From CAYRUP01 sp964427485 (GTDB lineage: Bacteria; Pseudomonadota; Gammaproteobacteria; DSM-16500), in assembly GCA_964427485.1 (NCBI GenBank), contig CAYRUP010000040.1, positions 1 to 14,740 of the forward strand: DNA of 14,740 bases. Direction: 5' to 3'. The first letter of the stretch is position 1. The number at the start of each line of letters is the position of its first letter. Shown piece after piece: positions 6,356-13,721 of the stretch. Made by a program: the position numbers and the translations under genes. The notes beneath the pieces are model-generated. The model saw only the letters and a program-made list of their open reading frames with translations, ran no database searches and was not told where the DNA came from.

Positions 6356-7741
6356 TTAACGTTTTATAAGCGTTGATTTTACTTTGTTTGATAATTGTTT
6401 TGCTGCCGGTTCCTTTACTTTTGCAACTAAGCTAGGATCTATTTTTTTTACAAATGTAAAACCATGCGAGCTCTGAAAAAACTGACTCCCTTTTTTTCGG
6501 TGTGCTATCAATTGATCTGCTTTGGCCGTCAATAATCCCATAAAATGGTCTAATCTTTTCTCTAAACTCGTCGTATTATGCTTTAGCTCATTTTTTAATT
6601 GCGCAACGATGAGAAATTTTTTATATCGCTCACGTTCTTTGGTTTTGTCGCGAATGTTCATTTTTTCTAACGTATCAAGAGACGGCGGGTGGAGAGGGAG
6701 ATGTCCTTCTTTTTTTCTTATTTTTCCCCATAAATATTGCAAATACTCGTCGACTATAGGTTGTACACGCATTAATTCTGTTAATTTAGTTGGCGAGGTT
6801 TTTTCTTCGAATGTAATAGGTATTTTAGGTTTGGGGGGCGGAACTATATTTGCAAATTCTTTTGTATTTCTATCAAAGTCTCCTATCAATTTTTGAAGAA
6901 GTTGATTTGTATTTATTAAGCCATCAAACCGAGCTTTCAGTTCTTTTTCTCTTTGTATTCGTGCTAGATGTTTACGCATTTCATCAACTGCATTTTCAAA
7001 GTTTGTAACTCTAATGGTCGTATCTTCAAACGGAGAATATTCTTCATTTTTAATCTTAGAAGCCTCGTTTATGTATACCCTTATATCTTTTTCGTGATTG
7101 ACGTTTATTAAGTTGTTTTGCTTTAGTTCTTCTAGCAGTGACGATAAATTTTTGAGAGCTTTTATAATAAACGTATTGGTTTGTTGGGTGTAATTCTCAT
7201 AAACTGATTTTTGTTCGACTTCTAATTTTAAACTGCTTGCTTTCATAAATACACTCTGTATTGTGCTGAGTTGATTCAAGAGAAAGGCAAGAACATCTGT
7301 ATCTTTAGGGTTAGAGTTAAAGAAAGTGTCAGGATACAAAGCTTTTACATTTTCACAAAGCTCACACAGTTTATTACTTTTATATATTTGAATTTGCAAA
7401 TCAGCAGTCGTTCTTTCTGTATCGAGAGTAGCATTAATAAAGAGTGGCGTAAGTTCATCTTGAGCAGGAGGTTTGCCCGTGAGTTGTGTAATTGCTTTTG
7501 CTGCTGTTAGTAGTGCAAGATAGATTGATTGTAATAGCCTATAAACATTTTCATCTAATAGATAATCTAGAGATGCATGGTTCGTGTCTTTATCCTCTGT
7601 GGGTTTTTTATATATTGCTGTTTGGTGTACTATGTTATTAAGTAAACCAATATCTATTGCGTCAAGTTGTATCAGAACAATTTGAATATACTTAAATGCG
7701 GGGGTCTCTTGTTTGGATTCTTCTCGGCCAACTGATGACAT
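6356..7741 (-). CDS. Orphan 461-residue helical/coiled-coil protein, function unknown
   Basis: I do not recognise a family. The protein is hydrophilic, rich in K, E, N, Q and L, with no signal peptide and no clear membrane segment, so it is cytoplasmic or delivered by a non-Sec route. Amphipathic helical stretches with heptad-like leucine spacing lie near 60-90, 150-215, 245-295 and 355-415. A proline-rich linker (VPPPKPKIP, 300-308) divides it into two parts. The only two cysteines form a CELC pair (126-129). The C-terminus is basic and ends STLIKR, with hydrophobic residues at -3 and -4. The gene looks more AT-rich than the flanking core genes. The ATG at 7741 has an excellent ribosome-binding site (GAGGTGAT at 7751-7744) and an extended -10 promoter. 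A type IV secretion (Dot/Icm-like) effector is a reasonable guess for a Legionellales genome but is unproven. Confidence 0.75.
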   Translation of the reverse strand: MSSVGREESKQETPAFKYIQIVLIQLDAIDIGLLNNIVHQTAIYKKPTEDKDTNHASLDYLLDENVYRLLQSIYLALLTAAKAITQLTGKPPAQDELTPLFINATLDTERTTADLQIQIYKSNKLCELCENVKALYPDTFFNSNPKDTDVLAFLLNQLSTIQSVFMKASSLKLEVEQKSVYENYTQQTNTFIIKALKNLSSLLEELKQNNLINVNHEKDIRVYINEASKIKNEEYSPFEDTTIRVTNFENAVDEMRKHLARIQREKELKARFDGLINTNQLLQKLIGDFDRNTKEFANIVPPPKPKIPITFEEKTSPTKLTELMRVQPIVDEYLQYLWGKIRKKEGHLPLHPPSLDTLEKMNIRDKTKERERYKKFLIVAQLKNELKHNTTSLEKRLDHFMGLLTAKADQLIAHRKKGSQFFQSSHGFTFVKKIDPSLVAKVKEPAAKQLSNKVKSTLIKR

Positions 7742-7743
7742 GC

Positions 7744-7751
7744 ATCACCTC
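7744..7751 (-). promoter_or_regulatory. Strong ribosome-binding site of the orphan protein gene
   Basis: GAGGTGAT on the minus strand is complementary to the 16S rRNA 3' end. The GAGG core is 6 bases from the ATG at 7741, which fixes that start. Confidence 0.8.
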
Positions 7752-7755
7752 AAAG

Positions 7756-7784
7756 GTATGAAAATCATACTAATGATGTCATTA
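7756..7784. promoter_or_regulatory. Two adjacent palindromes, operator-like
   Basis: GTATGA-AAA-TCATAC (7756-7770) and TAATGA-TG-TCATTA (7771-7784) are both perfect inverted repeats with 6-bp arms and lie back to back. The second overlaps the -10 box and the predicted start of transcription of the orphan gene; the first lies in the 5' leader just ahead of the ribosome-binding site. Both contain the half-site ATGA/TCAT. This is consistent with repressor binding, or with an RNA hairpin in the leader. The regulator is unknown. Confidence 0.5.
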
Positions 7785-7789
7785 TAGCA
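7781..7789 (-). promoter_or_regulatory. Extended -10 promoter of the orphan protein gene
   Basis: The minus strand reads TGCTATAAT (7789-7781), a perfect -10 hexamer with the TGn extension. No good -35 box is found at 16-18 bp; TTGCCT lies 19 bases upstream. Extended -10 promoters can work without one. The predicted transcription start is near 7774, giving a leader of about 33 bases. Confidence 0.65.
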
Positions 7790-7849
7790 CAAAAAACTAT
7801 CAGCTAGGCAAATCAATCCTTCGCAATACTGTGGTTTTTGGAAATAATA

Positions 7850-9217
7850 TCAAATCCTTTTCGCTAAGTCGCTCGCGTAACCAATGTAAGTACCAGGCGT
7901 CAAGACAAGTAATTCTTCTTTAATTTCCTCTGGCAATGCGAGCGCAAGAATAAATTGTTGAATCAATTCTTTTGTGATTTTTTGCCCGCGCGTAAAACTT
8001 TTTAATTTTTCATAAGGCTGTTCGATGCCATAGCGCCGCATGACGGTTTGAATCGGTTCCGCTAAAATTTCCCAATGTTGATCCAGATCAGCACTGATGA
8101 TATCAGGATTCGCTGCGACTTTATTTAAACCTCGGCATGTGGATTGATAGGCGAGCACGGCATGCGCAATTGCAACACCCATATTACGCAATACGGTTGA
8201 ATCCGATAAATCCCGCTGCCAACGTGAAATAGGTAATTTCTGCGCCATGTGTTCCAGCAAACTATTGGCGATGCCTAAATTTCCTTCCGCATTTTCAAAA
8301 TCAATCGGATTGACTTTATGTGGCATGGTTGATGAACCCACTTCATGATTGAAGGTTTTAAGCTTGAAATAATTTAATGAAATATAACTCCACATATCAC
8401 GATTAAAATCGATCAAAATAGTATTGATGCGTGACAGTATTGCAAATATTGCAGCGATGTAATCATGCGGTTCGATTTGTGTCGTATAAGGATTCCAGTG
8501 CAAGCCTAATTTGCAGACGAAATTTTTACTGAGTTTTTGCCAGTCGACTGTCGGATAAGCAACTACAAATGCATTGTAATTACCGGATGCCCCATTCAAT
8601 TTCCCAAAAATGGGCGCGCAAATTAATTGTTCGATTTGGTGTCGCAAGCGGGCAATGACGTTCGCAATTTCTTTCCCGACGGTAGTCGGTGTGGCAGGTT
8701 GCCCATGCGTGCGCGCAATCATGGCTAAATGTGCGTATTCATGCGCCATGTGTTTTAAAAGGGTGATCAATTCATCCAGCGCCGGTAGAATAAATTGTTT
8801 GCGCGCAGCTTGTAACATAAGGCCATAGGCCAAATTATTAATATCTTCCGAGGTGCAGCCAAAATGAATGAATTCACTAATTGCAGTCAATTCCGCATTA
8901 TTTTCGATGCGTTCTTTTAAAAAATATTCGATGGCTTTGACATCATGATTAATGCCACTTTCAATGTGTTTAATCCGAGATGCGTCTTGCTCGGAAAAAT
9001 GTTCAATAATGCCATCTAAGACTTCGTTAGCATGTTTGCTTAAGGAAGGCAGCTCCGGCAAATTTGCATGTTCAGTTAAAAATTGCAGCCAGCGAATTTC
9101 GACGATGACGCGAAATTTGATTAAACCATATTCGCTAAAAATAGGGCGTAAGCCATTCACTTTTTCTTGATATCGTCCTTCAAGAGGTGAAATTGCCATG
9201 AGGGCGGAAAGATCCAT
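7850..9217 (-). CDS. purB: Adenylosuccinate lyase PurB
   Basis: PurB cleaves fumarate from SAICAR and from adenylosuccinate, acting twice in purine synthesis as a cytoplasmic homotetramer. The fumarase/aspartase superfamily signature GSSTMPHKVNP is at 294-304, and THGQPATP is at 170-177. Counting from the second ATG (9217), the catalytic acid is H171 and the mobile-loop base is S295, exactly the E. coli numbering, and the length is 455 residues against 456. An upstream ATG at 9223 is in frame, but the AAGGA ribosome-binding site touches it directly, whereas it sits 6 bases from the ATG at 9217, so the latter is preferred. The gene follows hflD by 9 bp and shares its ribosome-binding site with the hflD stop codon. 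No terminator was recognised downstream. Confidence 0.96.
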   Translation of the reverse strand: MDLSALMAISPLEGRYQEKVNGLRPIFSEYGLIKFRVIVEIRWLQFLTEHANLPELPSLSKHANEVLDGIIEHFSEQDASRIKHIESGINHDVKAIEYFLKERIENNAELTAISEFIHFGCTSEDINNLAYGLMLQAARKQFILPALDELITLLKHMAHEYAHLAMIARTHGQPATPTTVGKEIANVIARLRHQIEQLICAPIFGKLNGASGNYNAFVVAYPTVDWQKLSKNFVCKLGLHWNPYTTQIEPHDYIAAIFAILSRINTILIDFNRDMWSYISLNYFKLKTFNHEVGSSTMPHKVNPIDFENAEGNLGIANSLLEHMAQKLPISRWQRDLSDSTVLRNMGVAIAHAVLAYQSTCRGLNKVAANPDIISADLDQHWEILAEPIQTVMRRYGIEQPYEKLKSFTRGQKITKELIQQFILALALPEEIKEELLVLTPGTYIGYASDLAKRI

Positions 9218-9223
9218 AAACAT

Positions 9224-9228
9224 TCCTT
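9224..9228 (-). promoter_or_regulatory. Ribosome-binding site deciding the purB start
   Basis: AAGGA on the minus strand overlaps the hflD stop codon (TAAGGA). It lies at 6-base spacing from the ATG at 9217 and at zero spacing from the ATG at 9223. This favours the downstream start and suggests coupled translation of hflD and purB. Confidence 0.65.
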
Positions 9229-9874
9229 ACGATTGTGAAAGTATATTTTTTTCTTCTGTCGGCAGCTCGGCAAGAATTTTTTTTGCCATTGCCCTGATTT
9301 TCGCACGTGAAAAAATAAGTTGAAAGCGGGAACCACCCACTTGTCGCCAGAGTACCACAGAGCGAATGCCAGCTAACAAAAGGGCACGAATTTTTTCCAT
9401 ATTTTCGACAGCACTTAGGATACGCTGATTACCCCAGATGATGATACGGAATTTTAAAGTGCTAATCGTGCTGAGATAAATATCAGCAAGATTGGCAATT
9501 ACTGTTGAATGTAACAGTGAAAAATAATTGACTTGTTTTTTTGTTTGATTAAGTCGTTGTGACAATGCGTCTAGCATTTTTGCATTATTCCAAATTTTTT
9601 TTTGCAAATGCATCAAAGACAACATGTAACGCGTTTGGATTTGTGTGGTAGTAGGTTCTAGCATGAGAACCAATTTTTCTAAACCATATTTAACGCCTTG
9701 TATTCCATCATAAACTGCGAGCACATTTTCGGGATCGGTTTGGAATAAACTATAAATACTCGCCTGATAAGCGGCTTCGTCCAGTTTGCCCGTTTGCGCT
9801 AAATCTTTGACTAAGCTGACAGCTTGTACAATGCCAGCGAGAGCAATCGTTGTCTGGTACAGCTTGTCGGGCAA
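9227..9874 (-). CDS. hflD: High-frequency lysogenization protein homologue HflD
   Basis: This is a homologue of E. coli HflD (YcfC), a peripheral inner-membrane protein first found through its effect on lambda CII; its housekeeping role is not established. It has 215 residues against 213 in E. coli. Conserved segments include TIALAGIVQAVSLVKDLAQTG near the N-terminus, TRYMLSLMHLQKK in the middle, and LLAGIRSVVLWRQVGGSRFQLIFSR near the C-terminus. The predicted start is TTG at 9874, giving MPDKLYQ. No ATG is available at a suitable place, and AGAGGAG stands 7 bases upstream. It lies 13 bp after mnmA and 9 bp before purB, the same order as in E. coli. Confidence 0.93.
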   Translation of the reverse strand: MPDKLYQTTIALAGIVQAVSLVKDLAQTGKLDEAAYQASIYSLFQTDPENVLAVYDGIQGVKYGLEKLVLMLEPTTTQIQTRYMLSLMHLQKKIWNNAKMLDALSQRLNQTKKQVNYFSLLHSTVIANLADIYLSTISTLKFRIIIWGNQRILSAVENMEKIRALLLAGIRSVVLWRQVGGSRFQLIFSRAKIRAMAKKILAELPTEEKNILSQS

Positions 9875-9887
9875 AATTAGGCTCCTC

Positions 9888-10982
9888 TTACATTGACGTT
9901 ACAATAATTCCGCCGCCTAAACACTGTTCGCCTTGATAAAACACTACCGATTGTCCAGGCGTAATTGCGCGCTGAGGTTCTATAAAATCTATTTTATACT
10001 GTTTTTCGTCAATTGGATTAATCATACAGGCTTGATCCGCTTGACGGTAGCGTGTTTTGGCTGTTGCAAGTAGAGGCAGGTCTTTGGGAGCACCATGAAT
10101 CCAATGCACGTCAGTTGCAATCAATGACTGCGCATAAAGCAATGGATTGTTGTGTCCCTGTGCAACAATGAGCACATTACGTTCTTTATTTTTACCCACC
10201 ACATACCAAGGTGCTTCGTTGCAATTTTTGCGTCCGCCAATTTTTAAACCTTGACGTTGCCCTAAGGTGTAAAACATGAGGCCATCATGCTGGCCAATCA
10301 CAATCCCGTCACTCGTTTCAATGTGGCCAGGTTGGGTGGGTAAGTATTCATTTAAAAATGTTTTAAATTTTCTTTCGCCAATAAAACAAATGCCCGTACT
10401 GTCTTTTTTTGCATGATTGCAGAAACCGGCTTTGTTCGCGATATCGCGCACGGTTTGTTTTTTTAATTCACCCACAGGAAATAAACTTTGTGCTAATTGC
10501 TCCTCTGTCAAAGTATATAAAAAATAACTTTGGTCTTTGGCGGGGTCTGACCCCTTTAGCAATTGAAATTGATCTTGTTTCACATGACAACGAACATAGT
10601 GACCTGTGGCAATGTAATCTGCACCACGTTGTTTGGCATAATGGAGGAACGCTTTAAATTTAATTTCTTTATTGCACAAAATGTCGGGATTCGGTGTGCG
10701 ACCTGCTTTGTATTCGCTGAGAAAATCCGTAAAGACACGCTCCCAATATTCGGCGGCAAAATTCACGCGATACAATTCTATTTGTAATTTATCACAAACA
10801 GCTTGCGCATCCGCCATGTCAGTACTGGCTGAACAATAGGTGTCTGTATCGTCTTCTTCCCAATTTTTCATGAAAACGCCAGAAACCAAATGGCCTTGTT
10901 CTTTGAGAAGTAATGCTGCCACGGAGGAATCAACGCCTCCGGACATGCCGACAAAAATGTGTTTACGTGTTGTTAAGCTCAT
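9888..10982 (-). CDS. mnmA: tRNA-specific 2-thiouridylase MnmA
   Basis: MnmA inserts sulfur at C2 of the wobble uridine 34 in tRNA-Lys, tRNA-Glu and tRNA-Gln, using ATP activation and a persulfide relay, in the cytoplasm. The 364 residues match the family. The PP-loop GMSGGVDSS is at 12-20, the first catalytic cysteine is C103 in NPDILCNKEIKF, and the second is C199 in DSTGICFIGERKF. A C-terminal beta-barrel domain ends in PGQSVVFYQGEQCLGGGII. It is first in the mnmA-hflD-purB cluster. The ATG at 10982 fits the E. coli N-terminus, but no Shine-Dalgarno sequence precedes it: the upstream bases are only A and T plus one C. The terminator hairpin of the upstream gene ends just 12 bases before the start, leaving little room for a normal promoter and leader. 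Confidence 0.96.
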   Translation of the reverse strand: MSLTTRKHIFVGMSGGVDSSVAALLLKEQGHLVSGVFMKNWEEDDTDTYCSASTDMADAQAVCDKLQIELYRVNFAAEYWERVFTDFLSEYKAGRTPNPDILCNKEIKFKAFLHYAKQRGADYIATGHYVRCHVKQDQFQLLKGSDPAKDQSYFLYTLTEEQLAQSLFPVGELKKQTVRDIANKAGFCNHAKKDSTGICFIGERKFKTFLNEYLPTQPGHIETSDGIVIGQHDGLMFYTLGQRQGLKIGGRKNCNEAPWYVVGKNKERNVLIVAQGHNNPLLYAQSLIATDVHWIHGAPKDLPLLATAKTRYRQADQACMINPIDEKQYKIDFIEPQRAITPGQSVVFYQGEQCLGGGIIVTSM

Positions 10983-10994
10983 ATAGAAATAATA

Positions 10995-11027
10995 AAAATA
11001 CCCAGACTTTGAAAGCCTGGGTATTTT
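10995..11027 (-). terminator. Intrinsic terminator of the outer-membrane protein gene
   Basis: AAAATACCCAG (10995-11005) pairs perfectly with CTGGGTATTTT (11017-11027). An A-C mismatch and a few inner pairs from CTTT/AAAG extend the stem. On the minus strand the hairpin is followed by TTTTTATTATTT, a good U-rich tail. It lies 20 bp after the stop codon of the beta-barrel gene. Confidence 0.85.
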
Positions 11028-11047
11028 ACGCGACTATCACAGAATGG

Positions 11048-11710
11048 TTAACCGAAATTGTAACCAATGTTTAAACTGATCATGTCAGCATTTGGCATAG
11101 CGCTTACGCTTTTCTTCACATTGCCTTTGCCTTGAATGCGTGATACTTCCAGATTCGTTGTCACGTGATCTTGAAGATCATAGCTCATACCAATACCGTA
11201 GACTGGACGAATACTGTAATAATTATGCGTGCCAGTTTTAAGTGCTGCGGTGACACCACTTGCGAGGGGAACACCATTGTTGTTGTAACGCACTTGATTT
11301 CTGACATCAGCCAAACCACCTAAAACATAAGCATTAAAACCGCTGTCATCCAATGGTAAATAAGCTTTACCCACTAAACTGACTGCATCATCGGAATATT
11401 TCAGTGATGCATTTCTGCCGGTTGTATTCGCTTTATAGAGGGAATTTGCATAAGTTGCATAACTTGCTTCAAGTCCAAAATAATTATTTACGTTGTAACC
11501 TGCAAATAATCTGCCACCTAAACCGCCATGTTGACGTTTGTTAGATGAACCTGCCGCGTTACTGGTATTGAAAAAATAACTGTCTGGGGTTCTTAATGTG
11601 CTAGCGCCAAGACCCATACCAACATAAGCGCCCGGTGTTGCTGCATTCGCTAAACCAACTAACGAAAGCGATGCAAGTAAAGTTGCACTGATTTTAGTGA
11701 TTTTCTTCAT
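11048..11710 (-). CDS. Small outer-membrane beta-barrel protein (OmpA-like/opacity-type barrel)
   Basis: The predicted protein has 220 residues. A signal peptide covers 1-23 (MKKITKISATLLASLSLVGL then ANA), with cleavage before ATPGAY. The mature part of about 197 residues has alternating amphipathic strands and aromatic girdle positions (GAYVGMGLGAS, GGRLFAGYNVNNYFGLEASYA, NAYVLGGLADV, YGIGMSYDLQDHVTTNLEVSRI), ending in SLNIGYNFG. This fits an 8-stranded barrel of the OmpA-membrane/Opa type. It ends in Phe-Gly instead of the usual terminal Phe. There is no peptidoglycan-binding OmpA domain. A longer frame opens at 11740, but the ribosome-binding site AGAGGA (11725-11720) lies inside it and directs initiation at 11710. 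It is a single-gene unit with its own promoter and terminator, placed between mnmA and icd. The role (porin, adhesin or structural) cannot be told from sequence. Confidence 0.85.
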   Translation of the reverse strand: MKKITKISATLLASLSLVGLANAATPGAYVGMGLGASTLRTPDSYFFNTSNAAGSSNKRQHGGLGGRLFAGYNVNNYFGLEASYATYANSLYKANTTGRNASLKYSDDAVSLVGKAYLPLDDSGFNAYVLGGLADVRNQVRYNNNGVPLASGVTAALKTGTHNYYSIRPVYGIGMSYDLQDHVTTNLEVSRIQGKGNVKKSVSAMPNADMISLNIGYNFG

Positions 11711-11755
11711 TGTTAAATGTCCTCTTTTGTTTGTATGCAATTAAAATGCCAGCGC

Positions 11756-11784
11756 AGTGTATCATTAGTGAGCGTATATGTAAA
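11756..11784 (-). promoter_or_regulatory. Candidate sigma-70 promoter of the outer-membrane protein gene
   Basis: On the minus strand TTTACA (11784-11779) is followed after 17 bases by TACACT (11761-11756). The predicted start of transcription is near 11749, giving a leader of about 39 bases to the ATG at 11710. Confidence 0.45.
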
Positions 11785-11797
11785 ATTTGCACATATA
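11775..11797. promoter_or_regulatory. Inverted repeat over the -35 region of the outer-membrane protein promoter
   Basis: TATATGT (11775-11781), 9 bases, then ACATATA (11791-11797) form a perfect 7-bp inverted repeat that overlaps the predicted -35 box. Size and spacing suit a dimeric regulator, but AT-rich repeats of this size can arise by chance. Confidence 0.35.
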
Positions 11798-11851
11798 TGA
11801 AAGTACAGCACATTTTTTGATTGTAAATAAAGTGCTCAAAATTTTTTGGGA

Positions 11852-11880
11852 TTGTTAGAGTTAAAGCAGATTGTTACCAT
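11852..11880 (+). promoter_or_regulatory. Candidate sigma-70 promoter of icd
   Basis: TTGTTA (11852-11857) and TACCAT (11875-11880) are separated by 17 bases, both matching the consensus at 4 of 6 positions. The leader to the ATG would be about 37 bases. Confidence 0.4.
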
Positions 11881-11923
11881 ACGCCTTCTTTAAGAAATTT
11901 TTAAGAAATAAGGGAGTGTTTCA

Positions 11924-13183
11924 ATGACATATCAGCACATTAAAGTTCCAGAAGCAGGGCAGAAAATAACGGTCAATCACGATCTTACCCTAAAAGTTTC
12001 CGATCAACCGATCATACCTTTTATCGAAGGGGATGGTACGGGCGTTGACATTACTCCTGTGATGAAGCGGGTAGTGGATGCAGCGGTGGAAAAAGCCTAT
12101 CGAGGTCAACGTAAAATTCACTGGATGGAAATCTATGCCGGTGAAAAGGCAACGACGATCTATGACAAAGATACTTGGTTACCCCGCGAAACCATGGATG
12201 CTTTGAAAGAATTTGTTGTTTCGATTAAGGGTCCTTTAACAACGCCAGTCAGTGGCGGAATCCGTTCGTTAAATGTGGCATTGCGTCAAGAATTAGATCT
12301 GTATATCTGTTTGCGTCCGGTCCGCTATTTTCAAGGTGTACCGAGTCCCTTGAAAGAGCCCTGGTTGACAGATATGGTTATTTTTCGGGAAAACTCAGAA
12401 GATATTTACGCAGGTATTGAATGGGCTGCGGGTACGCCTGAAGTGAAGAAAGTCATTGATTTTTTGCGTCAGGAAATGAACGTTAAAAAAATTCGCTTCC
12501 CAGTGGATTGTGGTTTAGGCGTAAAACCGGTTTCCAAAGAAGGAACCTATCGATTGGTGACTGCTGCGATTCAATATGCAATTGATCATAATCGCGATTC
12601 TGTGACGCTCGTACATAAAGGCAACATCATGAAATATACCGAAGGCGCTTTCCGTGATTGGGGTTATGAAGTTGCACGAGAAAAATTTGGTGCGAAACCG
12701 CTCGATGGCGGGCCCTGGCATGTCTTGAAAAATCCGAAAACAAAGCAAGATATCGTGATCAAAGATGTCATCGCCGATGCCTTTTTACAACAAATTCTGA
12801 CACGTCCCGCCGAATACAGTGTCATTGCGACGTTAAACTTGAATGGTGATTACGTTTCCGATGCATTAGCTGCACAAGTGGGTGGAATCGGCATTGCACC
12901 TGGCGCTAATTTAAGTGATACCGTAGCAATGTTTGAAGCAACACACGGAACTGCACCAAAATATGCAGGACAAGATAAGGTGAATCCAGGCTCATTGATT
13001 TTATCCGCTGAAATGATGTTGCGGCATATGGGCTGGGAAGAAGCCGCAGAACTCATTATCAAAGGCATGGAAAATGCCATCATGGCCAAAACAGTGACTT
13101 ATGATTTTGCCAGACAAATGGAATCTGCTCAATTAGTGACCTGCTCTGCCTTTGGCGAAGCTATCATTAATCATATGAATTAA
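11924..13183 (+). CDS. icd: NADP-dependent isocitrate dehydrogenase
   Basis: The enzyme oxidatively decarboxylates isocitrate to 2-oxoglutarate in the citric acid cycle, producing NADPH. It is a cytoplasmic dimer of 419 residues, against 416 in E. coli, and very similar throughout. Isocitrate-binding residues are present: S115 in GGIRSLN, R121, R131 and R155, with K232 in HKGNIMK. The metal-binding aspartates lie in NLNGDYVSDALAAQVGGIG (305-323). NADP preference is indicated by K346-Y347 in HGTAPKYAGQ, the residues that contact the 2'-phosphate in E. coli. S115 is the serine phosphorylated by AceK in E. coli; no aceK gene is in the window. The ATG at 11924 has GGGAG at 7 bases. It is a single-gene unit with a terminator behind it. 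Confidence 0.97.
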   Translation: MTYQHIKVPEAGQKITVNHDLTLKVSDQPIIPFIEGDGTGVDITPVMKRVVDAAVEKAYRGQRKIHWMEIYAGEKATTIYDKDTWLPRETMDALKEFVVSIKGPLTTPVSGGIRSLNVALRQELDLYICLRPVRYFQGVPSPLKEPWLTDMVIFRENSEDIYAGIEWAAGTPEVKKVIDFLRQEMNVKKIRFPVDCGLGVKPVSKEGTYRLVTAAIQYAIDHNRDSVTLVHKGNIMKYTEGAFRDWGYEVAREKFGAKPLDGGPWHVLKNPKTKQDIVIKDVIADAFLQQILTRPAEYSVIATLNLNGDYVSDALAAQVGGIGIAPGANLSDTVAMFEATHGTAPKYAGQDKVNPGSLILSAEMMLRHMGWEEAAELIIKGMENAIMAKTVTYDFARQMESAQLVTCSAFGEAIINHMN

Positions 13184-13201
13184 TGGTCATTTCTGACTAG
13201 G

Positions 13202-13235
13202 GCCCTAAATTTGCTATAACTATTTTAGGGCTTTT
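13202..13235 (+). terminator. Intrinsic terminator of icd
   Basis: GCCCTAAA (13202-13209) pairs with TTTAGGGC (13224-13231) around a 14-base loop and is followed by TTTT. It begins 18 bp after the icd stop codon. Confidence 0.75.
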
Positions 13236-13306
13236 GGCTGTTATTTAGTCTATAATTCTGAAGTTAAGTAGAAAGTGGCTTTTGGCCTTATTCTTTTCTG
13301 TCATAA

Positions 13307-13335
13307 TTGAAATAAGTTATAGATTTTTTTATAGA
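13307..13335 (+). promoter_or_regulatory. Candidate sigma-70 promoter of clpS-clpA
   Basis: TTGAAA (13307-13312), a 17-base AT-rich spacer and TATAGA (13330-13335) precede clpS with a leader of about 40 bases. A perfect TATAAT also occurs at 13251-13256 but has no -35 partner, so the downstream site is preferred. Confidence 0.4.
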
Positions 13336-13380
13336 ATAAGGAAAAAATTGTAGATATAGGCTATAAGTAAGGTAAGGGGT

Positions 13381-13698
13381 ATGAATATCGAATTTGCAAT
13401 GAGATCGACTGAATTACAGGTGCAAGAGGCTAAACCTCAATTAAAGCAACCTGCAATGTACCAAGTTGTCATGCATAATGATGACTTTACCCCGATGGAA
13501 TTTGTTGTTGTGGTATTAGAACTTTTTTTTGGTTTGGAAAGAACCGCAGCAACGCGAGTGATGTATGAAGTACATACGACAGGAAAAGCAGTTTGTGGAG
13601 CCTTTAGTAAGGATGTAGCAGAAACAAAAGTAGATCAGGTAATGGATTACGCTAGGATGCATGATCATCCTCTATTGTGTAGTTTAGAGGTGCTGTAA
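13381..13698 (+). CDS. clpS: ClpA adaptor protein ClpS
   Basis: ClpS binds proteins with bulky hydrophobic N-terminal residues (N-degrons) and hands them to ClpAP, and it also blocks ClpA self-degradation. The 105 residues match E. coli (106). A flexible N-terminal extension (about 1-25) precedes the folded core. N-degron pocket residues are visible: N33-D34-D35 in MHNDDFTPMEF, M39, M61 and H65 in MYEVH. TGKAVCGAFSKDVAETKVDQV and HPLLCSLE complete the family pattern. The start at 13381 has AAGG-rich sequence upstream (GTAAGGTAAGGGGT). An internal ATG at residue 7 is possible but less likely. clpA follows after 23 bp, the conserved arrangement of adaptor and chaperone. Confidence 0.95.
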   Translation: MNIEFAMRSTELQVQEAKPQLKQPAMYQVVMHNDDFTPMEFVVVVLELFFGLERTAATRVMYEVHTTGKAVCGAFSKDVAETKVDQVMDYARMHDHPLLCSLEVL

Positions 13699-13721
13699 CC
13701 TAAAAAATCAGGAGGTGTGCC

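Noticed and set aside
11711..11740. Longer N-terminus of the beta-barrel protein
   Set aside because: The ribosome-binding site lies inside the extension, and the signal peptide begins naturally at the ATG at 11710.
13251..13256. Perfect TATAAT after the icd terminator as a clpS promoter
   Set aside because: No -35 box at suitable spacing; the terminator stem occupies that place.
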